Made by a program: the position numbers and the translations under genes. Below, piece after piece: positions 7,257 through 18,700 of a stretch of DNA of 35,761 nucleotides (the first letter of the stretch is position 1; each line of letters starts with the position of its first letter). The stretch comes from Rugosibacter sp. (GTDB taxonomy: Bacteria > Pseudomonadota > Gammaproteobacteria > Burkholderiales > Rhodocyclaceae). The stretch lies in assembly GCA_011620215.1 (NCBI GenBank), contig WOZP01000195.1, positions 1 through 35,761 on the forward strand, read 5' to 3'. Below the pieces are notes generated by a model that was given only the letters and a program-made list of their open reading frames with translations, was not told the origin of the DNA and did not search any database.

Positions 7257-8304
7257 ATCGGTAGGCAGCCCTGCTTTCTGGCAGCATCGCGGCCTGTTTT
7301 CCTATTTTCTGTATCCTGTATCGCTGATTTTCGCAGCCGTTACTGCGTCACGTTTGCTGTTTTATCGTGTGGGTTTTTTTTCAATACAGCGCGTGTCGGT
7401 GCCTGTCATTGTGATTGGTAATCTGACCGTCGGTGGTACAGGTAAAACACCTCTCATTCTGCATGTGGCGAGCTTGTTGCGTGAACGAGGCATGCATCCC
7501 GGGATCGTAAGTCGCGGCTATCGTGGGTCGGCAAAAGGTGTGCTTGAAGTGACTACCGATAGTGATCCGCTGGTTGTGGGAGATGAGCCGCTATTGCTCG
7601 CACAGCGCAGCCTGAGCCCGCTATTTATTGGTCGTGATCGTGTGCGTGCAGCGCAAGCGTTGCTGTCTCGATACCCCGCCTGTGATGTGATTCTGTCTGA
7701 CGATGGTTTGCAGCATTATCGTTTGGCGCGCGATGTCGAAATTGCGGTTTTCGATCAGCGAGGCATGATGAATGGTTGGCAGCTTCCTGCTGGCCCGTTA
7801 CGTGAGCCAATCAGTCGATTGCGGCAGGTGGATGCCGTGGTTTTCAATGGGGCCGTAAGGCCCCCTGCCACGTTTCAAGGAGTGGATTCAGCATGTCGCG
7901 CCGTATCACCAGTGCCGACTTTTGGGCGCCCTGTCTTTACTATGCATCTTCAGGGGCTGAGTTTTTATCGCCTTGGTCAAAAGCAAACAACCTGTCGCGC
8001 CGAAGACTTTATGGGTAAGCAATTACATGCCGTTGCAGGCATAGGCTCGCCCCAGCGTTTTTTTGATCATTTACAGGCGATGGGCTTAGTATTTGAGCCC
8101 CATCCATTTGCTGACCATCATGATTACCACCGCGAAGAACTGAATTTTTTTGGAGATGCGATTCTGACCACAGAGAAGGATGCCGTAAAATTTATCGGAC
8201 TGAATTTGGCTTTGCCTGTTTGGGTACTCCCTGTGACCGCGAACGTGAGCCCTGATCTTGTGGCTTTTATTTTGGAGAAAATCAATGGATGCACGTCTAC
8301 TTGA
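7231..8304 (+). CDS. lpxK: Tetraacyldisaccharide 4'-kinase
   Basis: LpxK phosphorylates the lipid A precursor at the 4' position on the inner face of the inner membrane. The 357-aa product has an N-terminal hydrophobic anchor (about residues 22-45) and the P-loop [13 protein letters not shown] (Lys72). The GIVSRGYRG motif, [19 protein letters not shown] and the LPAGPLREP segment follow. The start is TTG 7231 inside exbD; no ATG or GTG comes before the conserved part, so this rare start is the likely one. It overlaps the next gene by 20 bp. Confidence 0.94.
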   Translation: MLPSKPNAESVGSPAFWQHRGLFSYFLYPVSLIFAAVTASRLLFYRVGFFSIQRVSVPVIVIGNLTVGGTGKTPLILHVASLLRERGMHPGIVSRGYRGSAKGVLEVTTDSDPLVVGDEPLLLAQRSLSPLFIGRDRVRAAQALLSRYPACDVILSDDGLQHYRLARDVEIAVFDQRGMMNGWQLPAGPLREPISRLRQVDAVVFNGAVRPPATFQGVDSACRAVSPVPTFGRPVFTMHLQGLSFYRLGQKQTTCRAEDFMGKQLHAVAGIGSPQRFFDHLQAMGLVFEPHPFADHHDYHREELNFFGDAILTTEKDAVKFIGLNLALPVWVLPVTANVSPDLVAFILEKINGCTST

Positions 8305-8461
8305 AATACTTGTTTGCCCTATTTGCAAAAGCCCATTGGATTATCGTAAAGCGGCATCCGAATTGGTTTGTAAAGGGTGCAAGCTGGCTTTTGCGATTAA
8401 AGATGACATTCCCGTGATGCTGGAAGAAGCGGCGCGTAAAGTCACAGCTGAAGAACTCTGA
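8285..8461 (+). CDS. ycaR: Trm112/UPF0434 family small zinc-ribbon protein (YcaR-like)
   Basis: The 58-aa product has four cysteines, Cys11, Cys14, Cys29 and Cys32 (CPICK and CKGC), forming a zinc ribbon, plus the family ending [14 protein letters not shown] 8285 is chosen over an upstream in-frame start at 8258 because it gives the family N-terminus [12 protein letters not shown] and has GGAG at 8274-8277. The biochemical role in bacteria is unsettled; eukaryotic Trm112 activates methyltransferases. It sits between lpxK and kdsB, its usual place in proteobacteria. Confidence 0.92.
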   Translation: MDARLLEILVCPICKSPLDYRKAASELVCKGCKLAFAIKDDIPVMLEEAARKVTAEEL

Positions 8462-9240
8462 TGCGTTTGCGCATGCCTTTTCGGGTCGTGATTCCGGCAC
8501 GCTGGGCGTCGACCCGTTTGCCCGGCAAGCCATTAGCGGATATCGCCGGAAAACCGATGGTGGTGCGTGTGGCCGAGGCAGCGGTAAAAAGTGGCGCCAT
8601 GGAAATATGCATTGCAACTGATGATAAGCGAGTAATGCACGCCGTTTTAGCGTATGGTTTTGATGTCATCATGACCCGTGTTGATCATGCCTCAGGAACT
8701 GATCGATTAGCTGAAGTGGCTAAGCTGAAGCGCTGGGATGGCGAAGCGATTGTTGTTAATGTGCAAGGCGATGAGCCCTTGATTGATCCTGCGTTGATTG
8801 CCCGTGTTGCGAGTGCCTTAGCAGATGACGCACAAGCATCTATCGCCACTGCCGCGCATCCTTTGAGCGAGTTGGCTGAATTTATAAATCCGAATGTAGT
8901 TAAAGTCGTTGTTGATGGACATGGTCGGGCACTGTACTTTTCACGCGCGCCTATTCCTTGGCCACGGGATGCTTTTGCAACAAATCCGTGTGCCTTCCCT
9001 TCTGGGTTGCCGGTCCGTCGCCATATCGGTTTATATGCTTATCGCGCGGATTTTTTGCGGCAATACAGCCAACTGTCGCCAAACGTGCTCGAGCAGTGGG
9101 AATCTCTTGAACAATTGCGTGCGTTGGCAAATGGATTTGTTATTCGTGTTGTCGATTGTCTTGATGCGCCAGCAGCGGGCGTCGATACGCCGGAAGATTT
9201 GGCGCGTGTCAGGCAGGCGTTTGACCATATTGTGAATTGA
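8461..9240 (+). CDS. kdsB: 3-deoxy-manno-octulosonate cytidylyltransferase (CMP-KDO synthetase)
   Basis: KdsB activates KDO as CMP-KDO for lipopolysaccharide inner core assembly, in the cytoplasm. The 259-aa product carries the nucleotide-binding motif [17 protein letters not shown], then [24 protein letters not shown], the HIGLYAYR motif and the ending EQLRALANG...GVDTPEDL. The start ATG 8461 shares one base with the ycaR stop (TGATG). ATG 8473 is an equally possible start, four codons in. With lpxK and ycaR it forms an LPS-synthesis group. Confidence 0.95.
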   Translation: MRLRMPFRVVIPARWASTRLPGKPLADIAGKPMVVRVAEAAVKSGAMEICIATDDKRVMHAVLAYGFDVIMTRVDHASGTDRLAEVAKLKRWDGEAIVVNVQGDEPLIDPALIARVASALADDAQASIATAAHPLSELAEFINPNVVKVVVDGHGRALYFSRAPIPWPRDAFATNPCAFPSGLPVRRHIGLYAYRADFLRQYSQLSPNVLEQWESLEQLRALANGFVIRVVDCLDAPAAGVDTPEDLARVRQAFDHIVN

Positions 9241-9285
9241 CGGTATCTTCGTGCAGATAGAAAAATGCTTAAAAAATATTTTCAA

Positions 9286-9291
9286 TATAAT
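9286..9291 (+). promoter_or_regulatory. Possible adk -10 element
   Basis: A consensus TATAAT lies 20 bp before the adk ATG in an AT-rich gap (9241-9311). No good -35 is placed 16-18 bp upstream, so the call is weak. GGAG at 9297-9300 is the adk ribosome site. Confidence 0.35.
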
Positions 9292-9305
9292 TTTCCGGAG
9301 CTTGA

Positions 9306-9965
<660 letters not shown>

Positions 9966-9975
9966 GTTTTCTACC

Positions 9976-11235
9976 ATGGTTATTAAAAACGCTTTTTATG
10001 CACAGTCAGGGGGCGTTACCGCCGTCATTAATGCTTCTGCTTGTGCCGTCATTGAGACAGCACGTGCACATCCTGATCGTATTGGTAATGTGCTGGCCGG
10101 GCGCGATGGCATCATTGGTGCGTTGACGGAGGATTTGATTGATACCTCGCTAGAATCTGCTATCGACATCGCACGCTTGCGCCATACGCCGGGTGGCGCA
10201 TTTGGTTCGTGTCGCTATAAGCTCAAAAGCCTGGAGCAGAGTCGGCGTGAATTTGAGCGATTGATTGAGGTCTTTCGCGCTCATGATATTGGTTATTTTT
10301 TTTACAATGGCGGTGGTGACTCAGCGGATACCTGTCTTAAAGTATCCCAGCTTTCAGCCGCCCTTGGTTTTCCATTGCAAGCCATTCATATTCCTAAAAC
10401 CGTTGATAACGATTTACCACTGACTGACACCTGTCCTGGTTTTGGTTCGGTTGCGAAATATGTTGCAACCTCCATGCGCGAGGCCGGACTTGATGTTGCC
10501 TCAATGGCAAGAACCTCAACCAAGGTATTCGTGTTTGAAGTCATGGGCCGCCATGCCGGATGGATAACTGCTGCATGTGCTTTGGCCGCCAGGAATGAAG
10601 GTGAAGCACCCCATTTGTTGCTGCTACCGGAAGTTTTGTTTGATGAAGCACGGTTCTTGGCTCGTGTCAAAGAATGTGTTGAGCGGTATGGTTACTGTGC
10701 CATTGCCGTGTCGGAGGGGTTGCTCGGGCCGGATGGCAAGCTGCTAGCTGGAGCGGGCACTACCGATGCCTTTGGACATGCGCAGCTGGGAGGTATCGGG
10801 CCGCAGATCGCGCAACTGGTTAAAGAGCAGCTGGGCTATAAATTTCACTGGGCTGTTGCCGATTACCTGCAGCGGGCTGCGCGGCATATTGCCTCGAAAA
10901 CGGATGTCGAACAGGCGTATGCAGTTGGCAAGGCGGCAGTTGATATGGCCCTTGCCGGCAAGAACGCCGTGATGCCGGCGATCCGTCGTCTGGCAGATCA
11001 TCCTTATCGCTGGGACATCGTCGAGGCTCCGCTTGATCAAGTCGCAAATGTTGAACGAAAGATGCCAGCAGATTTTATAACTGCCGATGGTTTTGGTATT
11101 ACAGATGCAGCTCGTCGTTATCTTGCGCCACTTATTACAGGAGAAGATATACCTCCTTTTCTCGAGGGTTTGCCAGATTATGTGAGACTGCAAAATGTAA
11201 GCGTAGCAAGAAAACTGGAGAGCTTTTCGATTTAA
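9976..11235 (+). CDS. pfp: Pyrophosphate-dependent 6-phosphofructokinase
   Basis: The 419-aa product reversibly phosphorylates fructose 6-phosphate, using PPi rather than ATP. The phosphate-donor loop reads GGGDS (112-116), with Asp where ATP enzymes have Gly. The catalytic loop reads PKTVDND (140-146), with Lys141 where ATP-PFKs have Gly; both are PPi-PFK hallmarks. Other family motifs are GRDGIIGAL near residue 42 and VMGRHAGWI. The enzyme lets glycolysis or gluconeogenesis run at lower ATP cost and is used by methylotrophs and related bacteria. It is followed 24 bp later by hppA, so PPi use and PPi-driven proton pumping are encoded together. Confidence 0.93.
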   Translation: MVIKNAFYAQSGGVTAVINASACAVIETARAHPDRIGNVLAGRDGIIGALTEDLIDTSLESAIDIARLRHTPGGAFGSCRYKLKSLEQSRREFERLIEVFRAHDIGYFFYNGGGDSADTCLKVSQLSAALGFPLQAIHIPKTVDNDLPLTDTCPGFGSVAKYVATSMREAGLDVASMARTSTKVFVFEVMGRHAGWITAACALAARNEGEAPHLLLLPEVLFDEARFLARVKECVERYGYCAIAVSEGLLGPDGKLLAGAGTTDAFGHAQLGGIGPQIAQLVKEQLGYKFHWAVADYLQRAARHIASKTDVEQAYAVGKAAVDMALAGKNAVMPAIRRLADHPYRWDIVEAPLDQVANVERKMPADFITADGFGITDAARRYLAPLITGEDIPPFLEGLPDYVRLQNVSVARKLESFSI

Positions 11236-11259
11236 CCTAATAACTACAGGAGAGAGAGT

Positions 11260-13347
11260 ATGTCATCAGGATTAATGTTTGCATTGATCTGCGCTGTATT
11301 GGCTATTGTTTATGGTGCTATCTCAAGTCGCTGGATATTAGCGCAATCTGCTGGTAACGATCGAATGCGCGAAATTGCAGCCGCCATTCAGGAGGGCGCG
11401 CAAGCTTATCTGAATCGACAATACACGACCATCGGTGCGGTGGGTGTCATTCTCGCTGTTGTTATCTGGTTTGCTCTCGGCTGGCATACGTCGGTCGGAT
11501 TTATCATCGGTGCGGTGTTGTCAGGTGCCGCCGGCTACATTGGCATGAATGTTTCCGTGCGGGCAAATGTGCGTACGGCAGAGGCGGCACGCGTCGGCCT
11601 TAATGAGGCGCTGAATGTCGCATTTCGTGGCGGTGCGATTACAGGGATGCTGGTTGTCGGTTTGGGTTTGCTGGGGGTTACGGGCTACTACGTTCTACTT
11701 AAAGCCCTGGGCGGAACAACTGCCAGCTTGGAGAGCATTGTGCATCCGCTGGTAGGCCTTGGGTTTGGCTCTTCGCTGATTTCCATTTTTGCACGGCTGG
11801 GTGGTGGCATTTTTACCAAAGGCGCTGATGTGGGCGCCGATTTGGTTGGTAAAGTCGAAGCGGGTATTCCGGAAGATGATCCGCGTAATCCTGCGGTGAT
11901 TGCTGACAACGTCGGCGATAACGTCGGTGATTGCGCTGGTATGGCAGCTGACCTTTTCGAGACCTATGCAGTCACGATCGTGGCGACGATGCTATTAGGC
12001 GCCTTGTTGTTCAAATCTTCTGATTTAATGGCTGAAGCGGCGATATCGTATCCGCTGGTGTTAGGGGGCTTTTCCATTATTGCTTCCATTGTTGGGGCTA
12101 TGTTTGTCAAAACCTCCCCCGGCGGAAAAATCATGAACGCGCTTTACAAAGGCTTGATGGTTGCTGGTGGCATGGCATTGATTGCTTTTTATCCGCTGAC
12201 AACCTGGCTGATTGATGACCATCTGCTTGATGCCGTGCTTGGTATCAGCGGCGGATCACAAATGCGGCTGTATGGCGCATCAATCGTTGGTTTGGCACTG
12301 ACCGGGTTGATGGTCTATATCACCGAGTACTATACCGGAACTGAGTTCAAGCCAGTGCGGCACATTGCTGAAGCATCAACCACGGGGCATGGCACGAACA
12401 TTATTGCTGGCCTTGGGGTGTCCATGAAATCCACCGCTTGGCCTGTGTTGTCAGTGTGCGCCGCGATCTGGGCTTCTTATACCTTGGGTGGGCTCTATGG
12501 TATCGCCATTGCAGCGGTATCCATGCTGTCGATGGCGGGCATCATCGTTGCACTGGATGCCTATGGACCGATCACGGATAACGCAGGCGGTATTGCCGAA
12601 ATGGCTGATTTGCCTGCTTCAGTGCGCGGCATTACTGATCCGCTGGATGCTGTTGGCAATACAACAAAAGCAGTCACTAAAGGCTATGCCATTGGCTCAG
12701 CAGGACTGGCGGCGCTGGTGTTGTTTGCCGACTTTACACATGGGCTGCAGGCGATGGGCAAGAGTTTCGCTTTTGACCTGTCAGATCCTGCGGTGATTAT
12801 CGGTCTCTTTATCGGTGGCTTGATTCCTTACCTTTTTGGGGCCATGGCGATGGAAGCGGTGGGTCGCTCAGCGGGTGCGGTCGTTGTTGAAGTAAGGCGC
12901 CAGTTTCGCGACATCAAGGGGATCATGGAAGGCACAGCCAAGCCAGAATATGGCACATGCGTTGATATGCTGACTAAAGCTGCAATCAAGGAAATGATGA
13001 TTCCTTCGTTACTCCCTGTTTTAGTGCCGGTGGTGACAGCCTTTGGTATGAATGCACTAATGGGCCCTGGAGCAGGCGTGCGGGCACTCGGTGGTGTGTT
13101 GATGGGTACCATCGTGACTGGTATTTTTGTTGCAATTTCAATGACCACGGGTGGTGGCGCTTGGGATAATGCCAAAAAATATATTGAAGATGGTCACTTT
13201 GGTGGCAAAGGGTCAGAAGCCCACAAGGCAGCCGTGACAGGTGATACTGTTGGCGATCCTTATAAAGATACGGCGGGTCCGGCAGTTAATCCGCTGATCA
13301 AGATCATTAATATCGTGGCACTCTTGATTGTGCCACTGGTAGCCTAA
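11260..13347 (+). CDS. hppA: K+-independent membrane proton-pumping pyrophosphatase
   Basis: The 695-aa integral membrane protein, about 16 helices, couples PPi hydrolysis to proton movement. Substrate-site motifs are [20 protein letters not shown], the [19 protein letters not shown]-like loop, and [16 protein letters not shown]. The C-terminal [19 protein letters not shown] loop is also present. The segment [15 protein letters not shown] has Lys470 and Thr473; Lys at this position marks the K+-independent class, where K+-dependent enzymes have Ala. A strong ribosome site (AGGAGAGAG) precedes ATG. With pfp upstream it could set the PPi level or run in reverse to make PPi; which direction is not shown by the sequence. 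Confidence 0.96.
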   Translation: MSSGLMFALICAVLAIVYGAISSRWILAQSAGNDRMREIAAAIQEGAQAYLNRQYTTIGAVGVILAVVIWFALGWHTSVGFIIGAVLSGAAGYIGMNVSVRANVRTAEAARVGLNEALNVAFRGGAITGMLVVGLGLLGVTGYYVLLKALGGTTASLESIVHPLVGLGFGSSLISIFARLGGGIFTKGADVGADLVGKVEAGIPEDDPRNPAVIADNVGDNVGDCAGMAADLFETYAVTIVATMLLGALLFKSSDLMAEAAISYPLVLGGFSIIASIVGAMFVKTSPGGKIMNALYKGLMVAGGMALIAFYPLTTWLIDDHLLDAVLGISGGSQMRLYGASIVGLALTGLMVYITEYYTGTEFKPVRHIAEASTTGHGTNIIAGLGVSMKSTAWPVLSVCAAIWASYTLGGLYGIAIAAVSMLSMAGIIVALDAYGPITDNAGGIAEMADLPASVRGITDPLDAVGNTTKAVTKGYAIGSAGLAALVLFADFTHGLQAMGKSFAFDLSDPAVIIGLFIGGLIPYLFGAMAMEAVGRSAGAVVVEVRRQFRDIKGIMEGTAKPEYGTCVDMLTKAAIKEMMIPSLLPVLVPVVTAFGMNALMGPGAGVRALGGVLMGTIVTGIFVAISMTTGGGAWDNAKKYIEDGHFGGKGSEAHKAAVTGDTVGDPYKDTAGPAVNPLIKIINIVALLIVPLVA

Positions 13348-13364
13348 TGATTTGTGACGACCAG

Positions 13365-13396
13365 AAAACAGGCAGCCCACAGGTTGCCTGTTTTCA
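13365..13396 (+). terminator. Terminator after hppA
   Basis: AAAACAGGCA (13365-13374) pairs perfectly with TGCCTGTTTT (13385-13394) around a 10-nt loop. The T's of the right arm form the U-tract. It lies 17 bp after the hppA stop and 20 bp before the next start, so the downstream gene is probably read from a separate promoter or by readthrough. Confidence 0.85.
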
Positions 13397-13415
13397 TTTG
13401 CTGCGCTGACTCATT

Positions 13416-13946
13416 ATGAGTACGATCGACTCCATTTCGAATCTCGATTATCTCGGTGATGCGCCAATATTCATTGGCCGCATCCATGAAATCATCATGT
13501 CTATTCAGATGTTCGATGATTTTAATAGTGCAGAAATTGCTGAGCTTTCTCGCTATATGCATTGCTACCACGCACCGCAAGGCAGTGAAATCATTTGTGA
13601 GGGAGAAGTGGGCGATTTCATGCTGTTAATTCTCGAAGGCAATGTTGAAGTTGTGAAAAAAGATGTGCGGGGGCAACCACAAGTGCTCAGCATTGCTGAC
13701 CCCGGTAAAATTCTGGGTGAAATGTCACTGATTGATGGTGAGCCACGTTTTGCCAGTTGCGTGTCGCTTACTCCGGTGGATTTTGCCGTGCTTGATCGGC
13801 AAAGTTTGTCGCGCCTGATTGCTGAAGAGCCTGCTCTGGGTATCAAGCTGCTGATGGAATTATTGATTCTGCTGAATCAGCGGTTGCGTAGTGCCAGTGG
13901 GCAACTATTGGATTGTTTGGAAGCACGCCGTTCGCGGATTCGATAA
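13416..13946 (+). CDS. Stand-alone cyclic-nucleotide-binding-domain protein
   Basis: The 176-aa product has a single CRP-type cNMP-binding beta-barrel at about residues 35-150. Visible elements are FDDFNSAEIAELS, EIICEGEVGDFMLLILEGNVEVV and the phosphate-binding-cassette-like ILGEMSLIDGEPRFASC. It then has a short helical tail and no helix-turn-helix, so it is not a CRP/FNR transcription factor. A start at ATG 13498 would also leave the domain intact. The ligand is unknown. It may be a regulator acting by protein contact; nothing ties it functionally to hppA except position. Confidence 0.8.
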   Translation: MSTIDSISNLDYLGDAPIFIGRIHEIIMSIQMFDDFNSAEIAELSRYMHCYHAPQGSEIICEGEVGDFMLLILEGNVEVVKKDVRGQPQVLSIADPGKILGEMSLIDGEPRFASCVSLTPVDFAVLDRQSLSRLIAEEPALGIKLLMELLILLNQRLRSASGQLLDCLEARRSRIR

Positions 13947-14080
13947 GCATTCATCGTCAGTATTGTCTGAACGAATAAAAAGTCAGCGCCGGTGATACGG
14001 AATCTGACGAAAAAATCGTCTGTTTACACGCCTGTAATATCTGGATGACTAAATTTTTTGATAACTTTCGCATTTTCCCA

Positions 14081-14109
14081 TTGATGACGAAGGTGCTTTC
14101 AAGGATAAT
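14081..14109 (+). promoter_or_regulatory. Promoter for tRNA-Leu
   Basis: TTGATG (14081-14086), 17-bp spacer, GATAAT (14104-14109). The expected start is near 14116, about 38 nt before the tRNA. The rest of 13947-14080 holds only a weak GACGA/TCGTC stem and no gene. Confidence 0.6.
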
Positions 14110-14153
14110 GCGAACCTCTGTAAGCCCAACTTGTTGCAACGGGTGAAGTCCTG

Positions 14154-14238
14154 GCCGGGATGGCGGAATTGGTAGACGCAGCGGACTCAAAATCCGCCGC
14201 CGCAAGGTGTAGGAGTTCGACTCTCCTTCCCGGCACCA
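14154..14238 (+). tRNA. tRNA-Leu (anticodon CAA)
   Basis: The acceptor stem GCCGGGA (14154-14160) pairs with TCCCGGC (14228-14234), followed by A and an encoded CCA (14236-14238). The D-arm has GGTAGACGC. The anticodon stem GCGGA/TCCGC holds the loop CTCAAAA with anticodon CAA, which reads UUG. A long variable arm (class II) and the T-loop GTTCGACTC follow. All these features fit leucine. Confidence 0.97.
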
Positions 14239-14242
14239 TGAA

Positions 14243-14288
14243 AAAGACGGCATTGACGGCATTGATGGCGCCAATCCGTCAAGTCTTT
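14243..14288 (+). terminator. Long hairpin just after tRNA-Leu
   Basis: AAAGAC (14243-14248), TTGACGG (14253-14259) and ATTG (14261-14264) pair with CAAT (14272-14275), CCGTCAA (14276-14282) and GTCTTT (14283-14288). The left arm has a 4-nt bulge and a 1-nt bulge. It begins 5 nt after the CCA. It may end tRNA transcription or mark the 3' processing end; the T-tract is short. Confidence 0.5.
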
Positions 14289-14358
14289 CAAAATAGTTAG
14301 TGGGCTATCAGTAACTTTTAAATGCCCGATGAAATAAATTGAACTGCTAGCCGTCATT

Positions 14359-14382
14359 AATTATGCTGTGATGCACATAATT
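14359..14382. promoter_or_regulatory. Inverted repeat upstream of the carA promoter
   Basis: AATTATG (14359-14365) and CATAATT (14376-14382) are perfect 7-bp arms 10 bp apart, centred about 95 bp upstream of the carA -35. It does not match the ArgR box well. It could be an operator for a dimeric regulator of carAB. The remaining 14289-14464 is AT-rich without a gene. Confidence 0.4.
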
Positions 14383-14464
14383 CGCACACGGTATTGCACA
14401 TTTACGTCGCCTGCACAAACCCCAGTATTTAATTATTTAATTGGTCAGTTTTGACTAATCAGGT

Positions 14465-14493
14465 TTGCCCTGGCGGGGGTTGAGCGCTATAAT
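14465..14493 (+). promoter_or_regulatory. carAB promoter
   Basis: TTGCCC (14465-14470), exactly 17 bp, TATAAT (14488-14493). Transcription would start near 14500 and give a leader of about 70 nt before the carA GTG at 14573. Confidence 0.8.
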
Positions 14494-14572
14494 TTATGGG
14501 TTTGCCAAATACCATGTGAAACAATCAGGTGTTTGGTTCCATCTATCGCAAGCCTTGATTCAGGAGCCTACC

Positions 14573-15730
14573 GTGCCTCATTTTCCGCCCGCCCTTCTCG
14601 CTTTGGCCGACGGAACAGTATTTAGAGGTAAAGCCATTGGCGCCAGTGGCAAAAGTGTTGGTGAAGTGGTGTTCAACACAGCGCTCACCGGCTATCAGGA
14701 AATCCTCACTGATCCCTCTTATGCGCAGCAAATAGTGACACTAACCTACCCGCACATCGGAAGTTACGGTGTGAATCATGAGGATGGTGAATCAGGTCGA
14801 ATTTTTGCTGCGGGCCTGGTGATTCGTGATTTGCCTTTGTTGGCCTCAAATTTCCGTAGTGAGCGAACTTTAGACACCTATTTGCGTGCCGAAAACATTG
14901 TCGGAATTGCCGATATCGATACCCGCAAGCTCACGCGCTTGTTGCGCGAAAAAGGTGCTCAGGCGGGTTGTTTGATGGCGGGCGAAGTATTAAATGAAGA
15001 TGACGCGCTTCAGCAAGCCCGCGCTTTTCCTGGTCTTGCCGGCATGGATCTGGCAAAAGTAGTGACAACGGCAAAGCCTTACCCTTGGAGTGAGGGTGAA
15101 TGGTCGTTAGGAAACGGATTTAAACCGCAAGCGACACCTCTGTTTCATGTCGTCGCTTATGATTTCGGTATCAAGCGAAACATCCTGCGCATGTTGGCCG
15201 CGCGTGGTTGTCAGCTTACCGTCGTACCAGCGCAGACTTCTGCCGCCGACGTACTGGCGATGCATCCGGATGGTGTGTTTTTATCCAATGGCCCTGGCGA
15301 CCCGGAACCCTGTGATTACGCGGTTGCCGCGATTCGCGAATTTCTTGACCAGCGGTTGCCGACATTCGGCATCTGTTTGGGACATCAACTGATGGCGTTG
15401 GCCGCTGGGGCTAAAACGCAAAAAATGAAGTTTGGTCATCATGGCGCCAATCACCCTGTTAAAGATATTGAGTCAGGCCGGGTATTGATTACCAGTCAAA
15501 ATCACGGGTTCATGGTGGATGAGGCTACTTTGCCGACGGAGGTAAACGTTACACATGTTTCATTATTTGACGGCAGCCTGCAAGGCATGAAGTGGTCTGA
15601 CCGGCCCGCCTTTTGTTTTCAGGGGCACCCAGAAGCCAGCCCCGGGCCGCATGATGTGGGGTATCTCTTTGATCGTTTCATTTCCTTGATGGTTGAATAT
15701 AACAAGACGCAAAAAACGCACCATGCCTAA
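14573..15730 (+). CDS. carA: Carbamoyl-phosphate synthase small (glutaminase) subunit
   Basis: CarA hydrolyses glutamine and passes ammonia to CarB for carbamoyl phosphate, the precursor of arginine and pyrimidines. The 385-aa product has the N-terminal CarA domain ([50 protein letters not shown]). The class I glutaminase domain follows: [22 protein letters not shown] with nucleophile Cys268, and [13 protein letters not shown] with the catalytic His. GTG 14573 is chosen because it gives the family N-terminus and has CAGGAG at 14561-14566. The frame stays open back to 14465, but that part overlaps the promoter. Its last 8 bp overlap carB. Confidence 0.97.
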   Translation: MPHFPPALLALADGTVFRGKAIGASGKSVGEVVFNTALTGYQEILTDPSYAQQIVTLTYPHIGSYGVNHEDGESGRIFAAGLVIRDLPLLASNFRSERTLDTYLRAENIVGIADIDTRKLTRLLREKGAQAGCLMAGEVLNEDDALQQARAFPGLAGMDLAKVVTTAKPYPWSEGEWSLGNGFKPQATPLFHVVAYDFGIKRNILRMLAARGCQLTVVPAQTSAADVLAMHPDGVFLSNGPGDPEPCDYAVAAIREFLDQRLPTFGICLGHQLMALAAGAKTQKMKFGHHGANHPVKDIESGRVLITSQNHGFMVDEATLPTEVNVTHVSLFDGSLQGMKWSDRPAFCFQGHPEASPGPHDVGYLFDRFISLMVEYNKTQKTHHA

Positions 15731-18700
15731 GCGCACCGACATTAAAAGCATTCTCATCATTGGCGCGGGTCCGATCATTATTGGTCAGGCTTGCGAGTTC
15801 GACTATTCCGGAGCGCAAGCGTGCAAAGCACTGCGTGAAGAGGGCTATCGTGTCATTCTGGTGAATTCCAATCCTGCCACGATCATGACTGACCCCGGTA
15901 TGGCTGATGTGACCTACATCGAGCCGATTACCTGGCGCGTGCTGGAAAACATCATCGAAAAAGAGCGGCCTGATGCCGTATTGCCCACCATGGGCGGACA
16001 AACGGCGTTGAACTGCGCGTTGGATCTGGCAAAGCATGGCGTCCTTGAAAAATATGGCGTCGAAATGATAGGTGCTTCACGCGAGGCTATCGATAAAGCT
16101 GAAGATCGCGAAAAGTTCAAGCGCGCCATGACCAAAATTGGTTTGGGTTCGGCGCGATCAGGTATTGCGCACAGCATGGAAGAGGCGCAGCAAGTGCAGG
16201 GCGCCATGGGCTTTCCGACCATTATTCGTCCTTCATTCACCATGGGCGGCTCGGGCGGTGGTATTGCTTACAACCAGGAAGAGTTTGTTGAAATCTGCAA
16301 GCGCGGACTGGAGGCCTCGCCTACCAAGGAGCTACTGATTGAAGAGTCGCTCCTGGGCTGGAAAGAGTATGAGATGGAAGTGGTACGGGATTGCAAGGAT
16401 AATTGCATCATCATTTGCTCCATTGAAAACCTTGACCCGATGGGCGTACATACGGGCGACTCCATTACCGTGGCACCGGCGCAGACGCTGACTGATCGTG
16501 AATATCAGCTCATGCGTAACGCCAGTATTGCGGTGCTGCGCGAGATTGGCGTGGATACGGGCGGCTCGAACGTGCAGTTTGCGGTGAATCCGAAAAATGG
16601 GCAGATGGTGGTGATTGAGATGAATCCACGTGTGTCGCGCTCATCTGCCCTGGCGTCAAAAGCCACGGGTTTTCCGATTGCGAAAATTGCCGCCAAACTG
16701 GCCGTTGGTTACACCTTGGACGAGCTGAAAAACGACATCACCGGTGGTGCAACCCCGGCTTCATTTGAGCCAGCGATTGATTATGTCGTCACAAAAATTC
16801 CGCGCTTTGCATTTGAGAAATTTCCGCAAGCAAACGACCGACTCACCACACAGATGAAATCCGTCGGCGAAGTGATGGCCATTGGACGCACCTTTCAGGA
16901 GTCCATGCAAAAGGCATTGCGCGGCTTGGAAGTCGGCGTGTATGGTTTTGATGAAATCGAGGCTACGCGCGAAGAAATTAATCACGAGCTGGCTAACCCC
17001 GGCCCACAGCGTATCTGGTACGTGGCACAGGCTTTTCGCGAAGGTTATTCGCAAGATGAGGTTTTTGCGTTAAGCAAGATTGACCCCTGGTTCTTGGCGC
17101 AGATTGAAGATGTTGTCAATACGGAGTCATGGCTTAGCGCACAACGTTTGACTGATTTGGATGCATCAGTCTTACGCAGCTTGAAGCGGCAAGGTTTTTC
17201 TGATCGTCGCATCGGCTTGAAAGTCGGCGCTGGCGAGACGGCGATCCGTGAGCGTCGGCATGCCATGGGCATTCGTCCCGTCTATAAGCGGGTGGATACG
17301 TGCGCGGCGGAATTCTCTACGGCGACAGCCTACATGTATTCCACGTATGAAGAGGAATGCGAAGCGCAGCCGACATCACGGCGCAAGATCATGGTGCTGG
17401 GCGGTGGGCCGAATCGAATTGGTCAGGGTATCGAGTTCGACTACTGTTGTGTGCATGCCGTGTTGGCGATGCGCGAAGATGGTTATGAGACCATCATGAT
17501 CAATTGCAATCCGGAAACTGTATCGACAGACTATGACACTTCTGATCGGCTGTATTTCGAATCGCTGACGCTGGAAGATATTCTTGAAATCGTGCATATT
17601 GAGCAACCCGAAGGGGTCATTGTGCAGTTTGGCGGACAGACACCCCTGAAGCGTGCCCGGGAACTGGAAGCCAACGGCGTGCCCATTATCGGCACCAGCC
17701 CTGACATGATTGATGCGGCTGAAGATCGCGAGCGTTTCCAACAATTGCTGCATGAATTGGGATTGAGGCAGCCGCCGAATCGCACGGCGCGCACTGAAGC
17801 GGATGCCCTGCGATTGGCTGAAGAAATTGGCTATCCGCTGGTGGTTCGCCCATCGTATGTGCTGGGCGGACGGGCCATGGAAATTGTCCATGAGCAAAAA
17901 GATCTTGAGCGCTACATGCACGATGCCATCAAGGTATCAAACGATTCACCCGTGCTGCTTGATCGATTTCTGAATGATGCGATCGAGGTGGATGTTGATG
18001 CCCTGTGTGATGGCAAACAGGTCATTATTGGCGGCATCATGGAACATATCGAACAAGCCGGTGTGCACTCGGGTGATTCGGCATGTTCCTTGCCGCCATT
18101 CTCGCTTTCCAAAGAGATTCAGGATGAGTTGCGTCGGCAAACCGAAATCATGGCATTCGGGCTGAATGTCGTCGGGTTGATGAATGTGCAATTCGCCATT
18201 CAAGGACAGGGCAGTGATACCGTGGTGTATGTGCTGGAAGTCAATCCACGTGCTTCACGCACGGTGCCTTTTGTTTCCAAGGCGACGAGCCTGCCGCTTG
18301 CCAAAATTGCTGCGCGGTGCATGGCGGGCCGCAGCTTGGCTGAGCAGGGTGTAACACACGAGATTATTCCACCTTATTTCTCGGTGAAGGAAGCCGTTTT
18401 CCCCTTTATCAAGTTCCCCGGTGTGGATAGTATTTTGGGCCCGGAAATGAAATCGACAGGCGAAGTCATGGGCGTAGGCCGCACGTTTGGCGAAGCATTT
18501 GTTAAATCGCAGTTGGCTGCGGGAACGCGCTTGCCTAAATCAGGTAGAGTCTTTATCAGCGTTAAGGCGGCAGATAAGATCAAGGCTGTGGATGTCGCCG
18601 CGCAATTGTACGAACTGGGTTTTGTATTGACAGCGACCAAAGGAACTGCGGCCGTCATTGCTGCTGCGGGTTTACCCGTTTCCGTGGTGAATAAAGTAAC

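Noticed and set aside
14154-14238. tRNA-Leu as a phage or island attachment site
   Set aside because: No integrase, direct repeat of the tRNA 3' end or cargo genes follow; carAB lies directly downstream.
14465-14572. Upstream start of carA
   Set aside because: The stretch contains the promoter; GTG 14573 has a strong ribosome site and the family N-terminus.
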